Below are positions 1 through 8,848 of a DNA stretch of 64,000 bases, piece after piece. A program made the position numbers and the translations under genes. A model generated the notes under the pieces. The model made no database searches, was not told the DNA's origin, and worked only from the letters and a program-made list of their open reading frames with translations. Each line of letters starts with the position of its first letter. The stretch's first letter is position 1. The stretch comes from Microglena sp. YARC (taxonomy: Eukaryota > Chlorophyta > Chlorophyceae > Chlamydomonadales > Chlamydomonadaceae): the NCBI GenBank assembly GCA_022414725.1, contig CM039462.1:98491483-98555482 (forward strand). Reading direction: 5' to 3'.

Positions 1-449
1 ACTTAAAGGAAGTACGGTATGCAAAGATTTGAATAGTTATTCATTAAATAATGCAGTTGTATTCACTGCTGAAATTGGGCCGAAATACCTACGGTTAATA
101 AGCAATATAGACCCTTGTGCTAACCGTATATTCCCTTTCCTACCCTTGCTGGCCCTTCACCGTTGGTTCCTCTCTTCCCTGTTCCAATAAATCCGGGACG
201 CGAACTGTTGTAGTGCTAGCTGGACTGTTGTTCCAAGCAACCGTGTACCGTACTCCTGTCCGGCTCTCAGCTGTCCCCGCGCCCAGTAGAAGATCCCTGG
301 CAACGGAGCCCACGCACGCCAAACCCCTGAACCCACAAACTGAACCGGCCAAGTGCAATTCGAGCCACCAGATTGTAAACTCGCATTCTGAACGCTACGC
401 TACGATCCTCCTCTTCCTCTTTTTTTCTTCACTTCGACTGGAGACAACT

Positions 450-542
450 ACTAACGAGGCAACGATCACAAGGCATACATGCATCGGTGAGCAGCCCTGG
501 TCGCCAACTGCATCTTGGCCTTGTGATCGTTGCCTCGTTAGT
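450..542. repeat. 25-bp perfect inverted repeat with 43-nt loop
   Basis: The arms at 450-474 and 518-542 are exact reverse complements (actaacgaggcaacgatcac and its complement are the cores). The loop is 475-517. The right arm lies directly before the first recognisable histone-fold exon, so it could sit at an intron end, be a small inverted-repeat transposon, or form a hairpin RNA. Only the pairing is seen; the role is unknown. Confidence 0.8.
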
Positions 543-543
543 G

Positions 544-1100
544 CAAGCTGCTCCTCGTAGTTACACGAGGCTAGTTCGACAAATTGTACAAGATTTCGGA
601 AATTACAGAATCCAAGCAGGGGCAAATTTGGCCCTTCAGGAAGCGACAGAGGCCTACTTGGTGGGCCTCTTCGAGAACACTAATCTGGCGGCTATACATG
701 CCAAGCGGGTAACCATTATGCCCAAGGATATGCAGGTGCGCTATCTACAGGGGTTGGGGGTGGGGTGGGGGGTGGGTGGGCGGGGTGGGGGTAAGAGTTG
801 GATCCACACAAAATATGCTGCAGCTTCTGGGCAGATCCCTAGGTGGGCAGTTGGCCTTTGGTAAAAAATATGCTGCAGCTGCTAGGACCCGTACACGACA
901 AAACACAACAGTACACTACACTACACTACACAACAGTACACAACACTATACAACACTACACAACACTACACAACACTACACAACACTATAGAACAAGGGG
1001 TTGGGAGGGGGATGGGGGGGGGGACTGAGCTACTTGAAACACTCACTCATTCACTAACTTTGATGTCTGTTTCCACTTGCAGCTCGCTCGGAGGATTTGA
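544..1100 (+). CDS. Histone H3-like (possibly CenH3-type) protein, two visible exons, host
   Basis: The reading frame from about 556 to 735 encodes the C-terminal histone fold of H3: [30 protein letters not shown] and [15 protein letters not shown] match the family closely. A splice donor CAG|GTGCGC follows at 735/736, and the intron ends in a pyrimidine-rich tract plus CAG at 1082. Exon 2 then reads LARRI, the expected continuation. Where H3 has a conserved Arg (LARRIRGER) the codon is TGA (1098-1100), followed by GERN and TAG at 1113-1115, so a CGA to TGA change probably shortened the protein by a few residues. Loop 1 is one residue shorter and divergent ([11 protein letters not shown]), so this is a variant, perhaps centromeric, H3. 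The N-terminal tail exon is not recognised upstream. Introns and context indicate a host gene rather than a viral histone. Exon 1's 5' edge is uncertain (acceptor candidates near 546 and 560). Confidence 0.8.
905..992. repeat. CACAACACTA-type minisatellite inside the H3 intron
   Basis: Short near-identical units such as acaacactac are repeated head to tail within the intron 736-1082. No coding signal. Confidence 0.7.
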
Positions 1101-1145
1101 GGGGAGCGAAACTAGGACTTGGCAAGAAGTTCTGGTGAGTTATGC

Positions 1146-1833
1146 TTTCATGCCTGAACCACCCTCATGTAACAACTTAATGAATGCATGTTACTTATAA
1201 ATAATATCATAATATGGCTTAGCTGAACCTACCCATACCGTAGCCCGATAAGCGCCCTTGAGGCTGCTTGCTACAGAATGGGCGGGAGATGCGATTTGCC
1301 TTGTATGGTATGCCTTAACCACCCTCATGTAACAACTTAATTAATGCATGTTACTTATCAATAATATCATAATATGGCTTAGCTGAACCTACCCATACTG
1401 TAGCCCGATAAGCGCCCTTGAGGCTGCTTGCTACAGAATGGGCGGGAGATGCGATTTGCCTTGTATGGTATGCCTGAACCACCCTCATGTAACAACTTAA
1501 TTAATGCATGTTACTTATCAATAATATCATAATATGGCTTAGCTGAACCTACCCATACTGTAGCCCGATAAGCGCCCTTGAGGCTGCTTGCTACAGAATG
1601 GGCGGGAGATGCGATTTGCCTTGTATGGTATGCCTGAACCACCCTCATGTAACAACTTAATTAATGCATGTTACTTATCAATAATATCATAATATGGCTT
1701 AGCTGAACCTACCCATACTGTAGCCCGATAAGCGCCCTTGAGGCTGCTTGCTACAGAATGGGCGGGAGATGCGATTTGCCTTGTATGGTATGCCTGAACC
1801 ACCCTCATGTAACAACTTAATTAATGCATGTCA
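1146..1833. repeat. 160-bp satellite-like tandem repeat, about 4.3 units
   Basis: The word accctcatgtaacaacttaa recurs at 1161, 1321, 1481, 1641 and 1801, an exact 160-bp period. Units are almost identical except the first (atgaatgcatg) and the part after 1833, which diverges over 1834-1940 but remains recognisable (gcttgctacaaaatgggtgg). It lies downstream of the histone exon and upstream of any viral gene, and looks like host intergenic or 3' intronic DNA. Confidence 0.9.
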
Positions 1834-2222
1834 GTAATAAAAAATATGGCTTAGCTGCACCTGCCCATTATGTAGCCGCATAAGCGCCCTTGAGGCTGCT
1901 TGCTACAAAATGGGTGGTCAATGCGTTTAGCCATGTATGCATCCACCACCCTCTGCACACACTTAAGTCACCAACATGATAAGTGCAGCACATTCTAAGC
2001 AGCATTATCTTACTCATTCTAATGTTTTTCCCTTGCAGGTCATTCATGAATGCTGGCTGTTGGGAGCAAGTAAAGGACGAATATGCAGTAGTGGAGCTGC
2101 CTGGAAGCTGCCATCATGTGGTGCCAAGCTTAGCCAATGGGATATTAAGGCATGTTAGTGCCCTGAATATATAGTAGCATGGAGCAGTAATCATAGGGTG
2201 ACTTTAGTTTTTTTTTTTTTTT

Positions 2223-2286
2223 ATGAGGGTTTAAAGGTACTGCCTGTCCTTGTTGACCAGGACAGGCAGTACCTTCAAACCCTCAT
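2223..2286. repeat. 28-bp stem, 8-nt loop hairpin behind a poly-T run
   Basis: Arms 2223-2250 and 2259-2286 pair with a single G-T type mismatch around the loop tgttgacc, and a T14 run ends at 2222. It could be a hairpin RNA precursor, a MITE remnant or a terminator-like structure. No expression evidence can be read from sequence. Confidence 0.75.
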
Positions 2287-2479
2287 ACAAAAAACCCAAC
2301 AATTTAATTTGAAATTTCAAGCACAGCAGTAGATAGGCCTATTATCCCTTCCACCACCTTGGACAATAGCCGGGCCTGGTAGTTGACAATATACAGCCTT
2401 CTTGTGCGATACCCACGAGAGCACTGTATTGTATTCATCAATTGTGCGATACCCACAACGATGAATACTTTCCCTACAA

Positions 2480-2920
2480 CTGAATTAGACCTAACTTCCA
2501 GCCAGCTCCATTAGGTTGTACAGCTTCCAGCCATGGGTTGTACAGCTTCCAGCTAGCTCCTTAGGTTGTAGAACTTCCAGCCAGCTTCAATAGACTTTCA
2601 CTTTGTGTGACAGGTTGTACAGCTTCTAGCCAGATCCATTAGGTTGTACAGCTTCCAGCCAGCTGCATTAGGATGTACAGCTTCTAGCCAGCTCCATTAG
2701 GTTGTAGAGCTTCCAGCCAGCTCCATTAGACTTTCACTTGTGTGGCAGGTTGTAAAGCTTCCACCCAGCTCCATTAGGTTGTACAGCTTCCAGCCAGCTC
2801 CATAAGACTTTCACTTTGTGTGCCAGGTTGTATAGCTTCCAGCCAGCTCCATTAGGCTGTCTCTCTGTATATTAGGTTGTTGTGTAGCTTCGAGCCAGCT
2901 AAGCCGTCCTCAGCAGGAAA
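2480..2920. repeat. Degenerate ~30-bp tandem repeat (ggttgtacagcttccagcca)
   Basis: Units built on ggttgtacagcttccagcca followed by gctccatta recur about ten times with substitutions and occasional inserts (agactttcacttgtgtg). Non-coding in all frames; host-like intergenic repeat. Confidence 0.75.
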
Positions 2921-3063
2921 ATTAAATATATGATACCAATTTGTTTTCTGGCATTATATTTGTTTCCTTTCTTGTAAAAGTTTCTTTCCTACCATTGTCC
3001 AAAGTGCGAGTACTTAAACACGCACAAACACCCTACTTGGGCTGTTTCCAAACTCCTACATTC

Positions 3064-3183
3064 AACTTCAACTTGGTTACATAGCCAGACTTCAACTTGG
3101 TTACATAGCCAGACTTCAACTTGGTTACGTAGCCAGACTTCAACTTGGTTACATAGCCAGACTTCAACTTGGTTACATAGCCA
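3064..3183. repeat. 24-bp tandem repeat, five copies
   Basis: The unit cttcaacttggttacatagc plus caga is repeated five times with one substitution. The interval 3184-3531 that follows holds no gene I can recognise, only AT-rich sequence rich in gattcaa words; the host-virus boundary probably falls here. Confidence 0.85.
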
Positions 3184-3531
3184 GTTGTGACACTTGAGAT
3201 TACAGCCATCATCTTGCTAGCACCTACACCCCACCCTAGATTTTTGTCTAGCCAATGAAAGCACAACTAATGTACTACAAGGTACGGATTTGTGCCGGTT
3301 ATCGCTAGGCGCTCGCCCGCCTCGGATTCAAAGCTTCCTACCTCTCGGCAGCCTACATATGGGAGCTTAGCTACATTTCGTAGTGCAATATCTTCGACCA
3401 CCTTGAATTCCGTTTGATATTGTCTTGATTGACTTCCGTCTGATTCAATGAATAAGCTGCTTGAATTGAATCACTGATTCAAACTGTTTTCAAGGTACCC
3501 TGATTCAAGGGGAAAACCACTTGATAGGGGT

Positions 3532-4077
3532 TCATTGATTCAAACCAGTTGATTCAAACGATTTCAAAGGTCTGCCTAAATACCGACGGTCGCTTTCACT
3601 ATCGTTGTTGTTGTCACGGTTATTCTTGCTTTTTAGGGTTAGGGCATCCGGATCAAACATAGCTCGGCGTTTCATATTGTAGACCGCTGATGGTATGAAC
3701 GGTTTGCGTGACACAGATTCTTCTTCATTTTGCTTGATCGATGCGTCATCTATATTGTTGTCTACTTCACGACGTTTAAGGTCTTTGCGTTTCGGAGGAC
3801 TCCTCACTCCCTGTTCTTTCGCGTTCGTGTTTGTTTTTGCGTTCGCGTTTGTTTTCGCGTTCGCGTTTGTTTTCGCGTTCGCGTTCGCGTTCACGTTCGC
3901 GTTCGCGTTCGCGTTCGCGTTCGCGTTCGCGTTCGCGTTCGCGTTCGCGTTCGCGTTCGCGTTCGCGTTCGCGTTCGCGTTCGCGTTCGCGTTCGCGTTC
4001 GCGTTCGCGTTCGCGTTCGCGTTCGCGTTCGCGTTCGAGGGGGGTGAGTTCGCACTCGGAGAACGCTTCACAAACAT
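3532..4077 (-). CDS. Asn-Ala repeat protein, unknown function
   Basis: A 181-residue frame starting at ATG 4077. After about 14 residues it runs through a long (NA)n block encoded by GTTCGC hexamers on the plus strand, then [10 protein letters not shown] variants, then a charged non-repetitive C-terminal half (about residues 90-181) containing a basic [10 protein letters not shown] patch. Nothing marks a known fold. The non-repetitive tail with an intact frame through the array suggests a genuine viral gene; the opposite-strand Ser-Arg and Phe-Ala frames are by-products of the repeat. Confidence 0.55.
   Translation of the reverse strand: MFVKRSPSANSPPSNANANANANANANANANANANANANANANANANANANANANANANANVNANANAKTNANAKTNANAKTNTNAKEQGVRSPPKRKDLKRREVDNNIDDASIKQNEEESVSRKPFIPSAVYNMKRRAMFDPDALTLKSKNNRDNNNDSESDRRYLGRPLKSFESTGLNQ
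3856..4037. repeat. GTTCGC hexanucleotide array
   Basis: About 30 units of gttcgc in a row, interrupted near 3892 by gttcac. It encodes alternating Asn-Ala on the minus strand. Array length is probably polymorphic and prone to assembly collapse. Confidence 0.9.
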
Positions 4078-4329
4078 CGTAAACCGAATAAATCTGATAC
4101 CACGATTATCAATACAGGAATTGTACTCGCCATTTTGTATTTAAAACGGATCACTAAAAAATATTCTTGTCAACTCCGGCATCCGGTTACAACGCGGTGC
4201 TTATAATAAGAGATATGATGGCATCTTTCTTCATGGAGGCAATAGCAGTTGCTGTCACACCAGGGGTGTTCGTACTAGAAAGAAGTCTCCTAAGCTCGTC
4301 GACGCGCATAGACTTGAGTTTACCCTCGT

Positions 4330-4872
4330 TCAAATTATTGGGTCGAAGTGATTCACCTCAATAGGTACTATTTCAGTCTGTTGTGGCAAGGTAGTAGCGG
4401 AACCAGTATTGCTACTATTAGTACCATCAGCATCAACATCACCAACATCAGTATCCGTGATGACACAAGAAGTTTGTGGGGTATAATTTACGATGCATGG
4501 TGATAAATTGGAGGTAATGATCGTCCCGACAATGTTGATCATATTGTCTACCTCGTCATCTTCATTGTCCTCATGGTCATCGGTATATTCTTCCCCGGAG
4601 TCGGAATCGTCTTCCACATTTGCGGACTTACCATCACCCTTATTCAAGACAATAACGTGATTAGTATTGTTACAAGTCTCATTACCATCGGGCGCATTCT
4701 GGCGCAACTTAGAACTCACCAAGGACAGACACTCCAATCAAACCATCTCGAAACGCTTTTGCATCTTTGTGTGGATGTCCGATATCGACATGAACACATA
4801 CAACGCCGTGCACACGGCCAGGCAAGCTGTGAGAACGCTCCAAGGGATACGTGTTACAATTTTCAGTGCCAT
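4330..4872 (-). pseudogene. Membrane protein with acidic tail, split by in-frame TGA
   Basis: From ATG 4872 the frame encodes a short N-terminus and one strong transmembrane segment (IPWSVLTACLAVCTALYVFM), then reaches TGA at 4740-4738. The same frame continues without another stop to 4330, giving an acidic region (DDSDSGEEYTDDHEDNEDDE) and a Thr/Asn-rich tail. There is no ATG directly after the TGA, so the two halves are best read as one ~180-residue protein with a nonsense mutation. Family not recognised. Confidence 0.5.
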
Positions 4873-5089
4873 TGAAAAGACTTTACATGTCCTTACAAAT
4901 ACAAAATCAACGAACGATTGACCGCGCAACCCGTTTTTCCTAGAAATAAAATAAGGTTGCAACAGGTGTGACCGTAAACGATAATGAGACGTTTCATTTA
5001 AGTGATTTGCGTTCGCAACATGTATCACGTCGTCACTACACTCTGTGGAACAGTAAAATGAAAAAGACTCAATTACGTTCCGCATTGTT

Positions 5090-5452
5090 TCAATTATTGC
5101 TCTTGGGTCTTGAAGCTTTGTGTCCTGACGAAGCTTTGGGTCCTGACGAAGCTTTGGGTCCTGACGAAGCTTTGGGTCCTGACGAAGTCTTGGGTACTGA
5201 CGAAGCCTTGGTTCCTGACGAAGCCTTGTTCGCGTTTTTTTCGGTTGATTTATAATTCTTTTCGGACTTTGTAGACGACTTTGTTGGCGTCGTCTTGGAG
5301 ATACTTTTGGTGGAACGAGTACCAACAGCCTTTTTTTCGGGTTTTTTGGTGAAAATATCGTTTACAATGTTAACTCCTTCTCTAGCACCTAGCATTAAAA
5401 AAGGGACTATGAATTTTTGAAATTCAGTTGCAATTATTCCTGCTTCCAACAT
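5090..5452 (-). CDS. Small protein with hydrophobic N-terminus and KASSGP repeats
   Basis: A 120-residue frame with a good ATG at 5452. Residues 1-30 are hydrophobic and moderately amphipathic (FQKFIVPFLMLGAREG), followed by a Lys/Ser/Thr-rich linker and about five repeats of GPKASS, encoded by a 15-bp plus-strand unit (cctgacgaagctttgggt and variants) at 5117-5230. A basic, repetitive, unfolded tail is seen; no family recognised. An overlapping frame reading LRQDPK is a shadow of the repeat. Confidence 0.55.
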   Translation of the reverse strand: MLEAGIIATEFQKFIVPFLMLGAREGVNIVNDIFTKKPEKKAVGTRSTKSISKTTPTKSSTKSEKNYKSTEKNANKASSGTKASSVPKTSSGPKASSGPKASSGPKASSGHKASRPKSNN

Positions 5453-5502
5453 AGGAAGGTTACGTTAATAAACTTAACGGAACATACAAAATCATACAGC
5501 TA

Positions 5503-5702
5503 CACTCGACGGAATACTAAAATGAAACCGCTTTCTGGAGTGTACGGTACACCTTATGGTGTAGCAACCCACATTGCAGTGGAACACCATCATGTTTTTT
5601 GTAGCCCATCAACAACACGCATCCCTGCAAAATGGAAGCGGTCTCCCTTGACCCAACAGTTCCATGCAGTGCAGCCTTGCGATTGTGAGCGCAGAGGAGC
5701 CG
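5503..5702 (-). mobile_element. 3' terminal fragment of the Fanzor-carrying transposon
   Basis: A TA dinucleotide (5501-5502) precedes CACTCGACGGAATACTAAAATG, the same end as the element at 39456-42933. Reading the minus strand, about 190 nt match the last part of the Fanzor gene (SALTIARLHCMELLGQGRP) and its 3' flank through to the terminal repeat. The fragment ends abruptly near 5702, where a piece of MITE family A begins. Confidence 0.8.
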
Positions 5703-5705
5703 CTC

Positions 5706-5755
5706 AAGACCATGTTTTGCAACCAGTAAAAATCGGCCGGGAGGCTGGAACACAT
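5706..5755. mobile_element. MITE family A fragment
   Basis: Contains agaccatgttttgcaaccag and the terminal cggccgggaggctggaaca shared with the full copies at 7741, 17616 and 59768. Only one end is present, abutting the Fanzor-end fragment. Confidence 0.65.
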
Positions 5756-5776
5756 CACACATCAGGATGGGATGGC

Positions 5777-6241
5777 TCACACATCGCCATCCTCGATGGC
5801 GAAGTCACCCTTTATGGCATTGATAGCCTTATTCTTCAACAGAGCTACCTGCTCAGCATCCAACCGAAACCTCTTCTGCTTGAGCTCTCCATCATCTAAC
5901 AAGAGAACCATCAAAAAGTCCTCGCGACGATATGTAATAGGCTGTGAACGCGGCTTTGTCGGGAACTCAAACATGCCATCGACACACGCAGAATCGGATT
6001 TGATGTACACGCCCTGGACGTAGAACAATCCATTACTCTCTCTGATGGAGTTCACCTTGAACGCGTACACACGATGCGGAACATCTCCGTCGGGAGAATC
6101 ACTCAAACGCACAGCGTATGGGTCAGACGGTTTGCTGCAAACTGCAAACCCGACTTGTCCAGGCTTGGGAATCTCGTCATCATCATCATCATCATCATCA
6201 TCATCACAGGTGGGTGTCGGCTCAGTGTATGAGATAGTCAT
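5777..6241 (-). CDS. C-terminal part of a large unknown viral protein (or a separate 154-aa gene)
   Basis: The frame starts with ATG 6241, passes a poly-Asp tract (CDDDDDDDDDDE) and then an ordinary globular sequence with FRLDAEQVALL. It is in the same frame as the gene ending at 6317 and the 75 nt between them are open, so this is probably that gene's C-terminus, cut off by the TGA at 6317-6319. No known domain is visible. Confidence 0.5.
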   Translation of the reverse strand: MTISYTEPTPTCDDDDDDDDDDEIPKPGQVGFAVCSKPSDPYAVRLSDSPDGDVPHRVYAFKVNSIRESNGLFYVQGVYIKSDSACVDGMFEFPTKPRSQPITYRREDFLMVLLLDDGELKQKRFRLDAEQVALLKNKAINAIKGDFAIEDGDV

Positions 6242-6316
6242 CCGCTTGGATGCGTGTATGGGATCAGGAAGGTCACACGCTGTCTCTTCGCAAGGATTGG
6301 CATTGAAGTTCCTTAG

Positions 6317-7699
6317 TCATTCCCGATATGGACCGGCGTCCCCGAGGGCCCGCACAGGTACCGTGTTGCATTCCAGTGCACCGTACTTTTTCATCGCGGA
6401 TGGGTGGACGTAAAACATGAGCCGCAGCATGTGCCTCAGATCCAGGTCAGCCATTTGTGGAGTGTCCGCTGCCTCATTTAGCTGTTTCCACTTGGTTTCT
6501 CGAATATGTCCAGAATTAGCCAACCAGCCGACATCGTAGACCTTGTACACAGCATTCTTGAATCCAAGCTTCCAGTTGGAGGGAAGCATGCTCGTAGCGA
6601 TGAAGACGCGTATGAGGTCCAGCATCGGAGCCAGAACGGACATGCTCTCGGCAACTTGCTTCCGCAGTCCTCCGCCGTAGGCAATGCAGTCCTTTGGTTT
6701 GATCAAGTCATGCAAGAACTTCAAACTAGTCTCAACGGAGAGATTTCCACCAGAGATGGTGGTGTCCAGAATAACATCAAGGTGTGCAATCACGGTGGTG
6801 ACCTTGTCGGCAACTGCCTCTGGCAGCTCACCAGTCGCCAGCTCATGTGTATTCACCGGGTCCACGTAGTTCCCAGGAAAGTGGTGGTGCCACCTCCTTA
6901 CATTCGCAAGCAGGGCCTTCACGACATCCCGCTTCTCATCCTCCAAATGGGAAACATCCATGGGGATAGGCACAATCTTCTCAACACCGGTGCCGGTATG
7001 GTACATCAGTGTGTGTGGATTGCTCGAGTACATTCGCTCGATCGTCTGTGTGTCACCATGACCAAACTGGTGGAAACGCAAGAACTCAAGACATCCCGTT
7101 GTGTCCAACGGATTCGCCAAGTTCTCCAGCGTCAAATTCTCCTTGACGTCCATGAAACCCCTCTTGTTTTGCTTCCTCACGTGCACGATGCGAAGCATGG
7201 CAAGGGTTGATGCTGCTAGGTACCTTGAGGCGTATGCAGAAAAGTCATTGACAGGGCTGTTATCCTTGCCACACAGATCGGGGTCCACTCCTTTGGCATT
7301 CGAGTCAGATGAAACCCAGTAGCTGAACTTCCCATTCGCCCCCCTCTTCGCAAAAACGCGCTGCTCAGTGTTCTCGGTTGGGTCCAAGAATCCGATGTCG
7401 TAGAGAAACATGAACCGAACTGCAAAGCAGAAGGCGTGCAGAAATGACAACATCGATGCAGAGCCGGGAAGTGTGCTGTGGATGTGTGTCAAGTTCTTCA
7501 TCTGACGCTTACCCTTCCAGGTAAGCTCCAGATACTCTTTCACATAGCTGAGGACTTCGGGCACGAACGCCCCGACTATGGCTGGAACTCTTGAAGTGAC
7601 ACTGACACCGTCCTTGCTCTTCATCGAAATGAAAAACGTGATGTCACTGAAAGACAACCTGGTTGCCTCCATTGTCCGGCTCACACGCGTCATTATCAT
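6317..7699 (-). CDS. Unknown viral protein, middle section of a disrupted ~950-aa gene
   Basis: About 460 residues from ATG 7699 (an upstream TTG at 7717 is also in frame, and the frame is open further up to the MITE). Mostly helical-looking, with features such as WHHHFPGNYVDPVNTHELA and SGGNLSVETSLKFLHDL, but no domain I recognise. Upstream lies MITE 7741-7904 and, beyond it on the same strand, another long frame (7839-8810). Downstream, after TGA 6317-6319, the same frame continues into 5777-6241. The three sections are most simply one gene broken by an insertion and a nonsense codon. If the MITE is removed leaving one TA, the first junction is off by one base. Confidence 0.6.
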   Translation of the reverse strand: MIMTRVSRTMEATRLSFSDITFFISMKSKDGVSVTSRVPAIVGAFVPEVLSYVKEYLELTWKGKRQMKNLTHIHSTLPGSASMLSFLHAFCFAVRFMFLYDIGFLDPTENTEQRVFAKRGANGKFSYWVSSDSNAKGVDPDLCGKDNSPVNDFSAYASRYLAASTLAMLRIVHVRKQNKRGFMDVKENLTLENLANPLDTTGCLEFLRFHQFGHGDTQTIERMYSSNPHTLMYHTGTGVEKIVPIPMDVSHLEDEKRDVVKALLANVRRWHHHFPGNYVDPVNTHELATGELPEAVADKVTTVIAHLDVILDTTISGGNLSVETSLKFLHDLIKPKDCIAYGGGLRKQVAESMSVLAPMLDLIRVFIATSMLPSNWKLGFKNAVYKVYDVGWLANSGHIRETKWKQLNEAADTPQMADLDLRHMLRLMFYVHPSAMKKYGALECNTVPVRALGDAGPYRE

Positions 7700-7740
7700 C
7701 ACCTGCAAAGCAAACAAGTCAGGTATGAGATCCCGATATA

Positions 7741-7904
7741 ATGGGCGTTCCAGCCTCCCGGCGGATTTTTTGAAATGTCTACTCAGAATTTAGAGCCTCA
7801 AGAACGACTCGCTAGCCTGAGATATCAGCACAGAGGAATCACAATTCCGCTCCAGACCATGTTTCGCAACCAGTAAAAATCATCCGGGAGGCTGGAACGC
7901 CTAT
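7741..7904. mobile_element. MITE family A, full copy in a viral gene
   Basis: 164 bp flanked by TA (7739-7740 and 7905-7906) with imperfect terminal inverted repeats ATGGGCGTTCCAGCCTCCCG / its complement. The interior contains agaccatgtttcgcaaccag, the family signature. TA target duplication suggests Tc1/mariner-type mobilisation. It interrupts the minus-strand gene 5777-8810. Confidence 0.85.
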
Positions 7905-8810
7905 TATATGTGATACTACGGTTGCAAGTCGATCGTTGTTTATTACCTGCTCAAGGTACCAAAGCATAGCGTTTTTGGCGCTCTGGAACTTTCTCACGCT
8001 TCTTGAAGGGAGACTGGGTCCTCTGCTGGGTTCTTTGTTATCTGGGAGGTCACTTGGCGGAGGGTTATCTTTTGCAAACGCATGGACGGTCCCCAATAGC
8101 AAGGCTGCCTTGTAAACGATTGCCGCGAACGGAGGCACCACAGAGTTCCTTGTCTTCGTTGACTTGTCCTCCATTAGAGCCTTGTACGCACTCTGCGTTG
8201 TCGGGTCATCGATTTCGTACAACGTGCTCACATTGTGACTGAAAGGGCCTTCGACGCTCTTCTTTGCAGACCGCATAGACACTGTCTCTTGCACATTCCT
8301 CCCGATCAGTTTCATCATTCGCTTTATGTGCGTGTTTAGAATCTCGTACGACAGCATCTCCTTCCTGAACTGCAGCAAATCCATAACATAGGACGTTGGG
8401 TACGTCACTAGAGTCGTGACAGATTTTACGAAGTTGAAGTTGGTTCTACCCGCAACCCTATCATCATCCATAAAGGTGTTCCACATAAGCTTGACGACTT
8501 GGACAAAAGATTTCATGACCTTCACAACCAGCAACTCCTCCACGATGCGCTCCCACTTCACCAACTGCATACGATTACTAGTCACGATGTTCCTCACATG
8601 GGACTCTTCCGGAGGGGATGACTTGCGAATGATGACGCTCAACAGCCAATGGAAAAAACCAATGCGCAAGTTCCTGTCGTCCAAGACACTGGTTAGTTCG
8701 TTGTCCCCGGTTGGCTTATAGCGATAGACGATTGTCCTATTGACACGACGGGATGATAGAGACCCATCGTATCCCCAACCAGTTGTGCAGGTATCTGTGT
8801 TTGTTAACAT
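7839..8810 (-). CDS. Unknown viral protein, N-terminal section of disrupted gene
   Basis: The frame begins at ATG 8810 and gives about 300 residues of viral sequence before entering the MITE near 7906; the last ~22 codons are MITE-derived. It contains DDRNLRIGFFHWLLSVIIRK near residue 45 and a Pro/Ser-rich stretch DNPPPSDLPDNKEPSRGPS near residue 260. No catalytic motif recognised. It shares strand and probably frame history with 6317-7699. An intron spanning the MITE (acceptor-like tttgctttgcag at about 7704) is an alternative to simple disruption. Confidence 0.6.
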   Translation of the reverse strand: MLTNTDTCTTGWGYDGSLSSRRVNRTIVYRYKPTGDNELTSVLDDRNLRIGFFHWLLSVIIRKSSPPEESHVRNIVTSNRMQLVKWERIVEELLVVKVMKSFVQVVKLMWNTFMDDDRVAGRTNFNFVKSVTTLVTYPTSYVMDLLQFRKEMLSYEILNTHIKRMMKLIGRNVQETVSMRSAKKSVEGPFSHNVSTLYEIDDPTTQSAYKALMEDKSTKTRNSVVPPFAAIVYKAALLLGTVHAFAKDNPPPSDLPDNKEPSRGPSLPSRSVRKFQSAKNAMLWYLEQVINNDRLATVVSHIIGVPASRMIFTGCETWSGAEL

Positions 8811-8848
8811 GATTGATTGTTGTAAATAAATGACTAGGTATCATGAAT

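Noticed and set aside
117..560. 147-codon frame upstream of the histone exon as the H3 N-terminal tail
   Set aside because: No ARTKQTARKS-like sequence, no good ATG context, and it is out of frame with the histone fold; kept as unassigned.
544..1115. Virus-encoded histone (as in Marseilleviridae or Medusavirus)
   Set aside because: The frame is interrupted by a canonical GT-AG intron and lies in repeat-rich host-like DNA; viral histones of this kind are intronless and usually fused or tail-modified.
3695..4144. Plus-strand Ser-Arg, Phe-Ala and Val-Arg repeat proteins over the GTTCGC array
   Set aside because: Any frame of a hexamer repeat is open; only the minus-strand frame has a non-repetitive tail of protein-like composition and a proper ATG.
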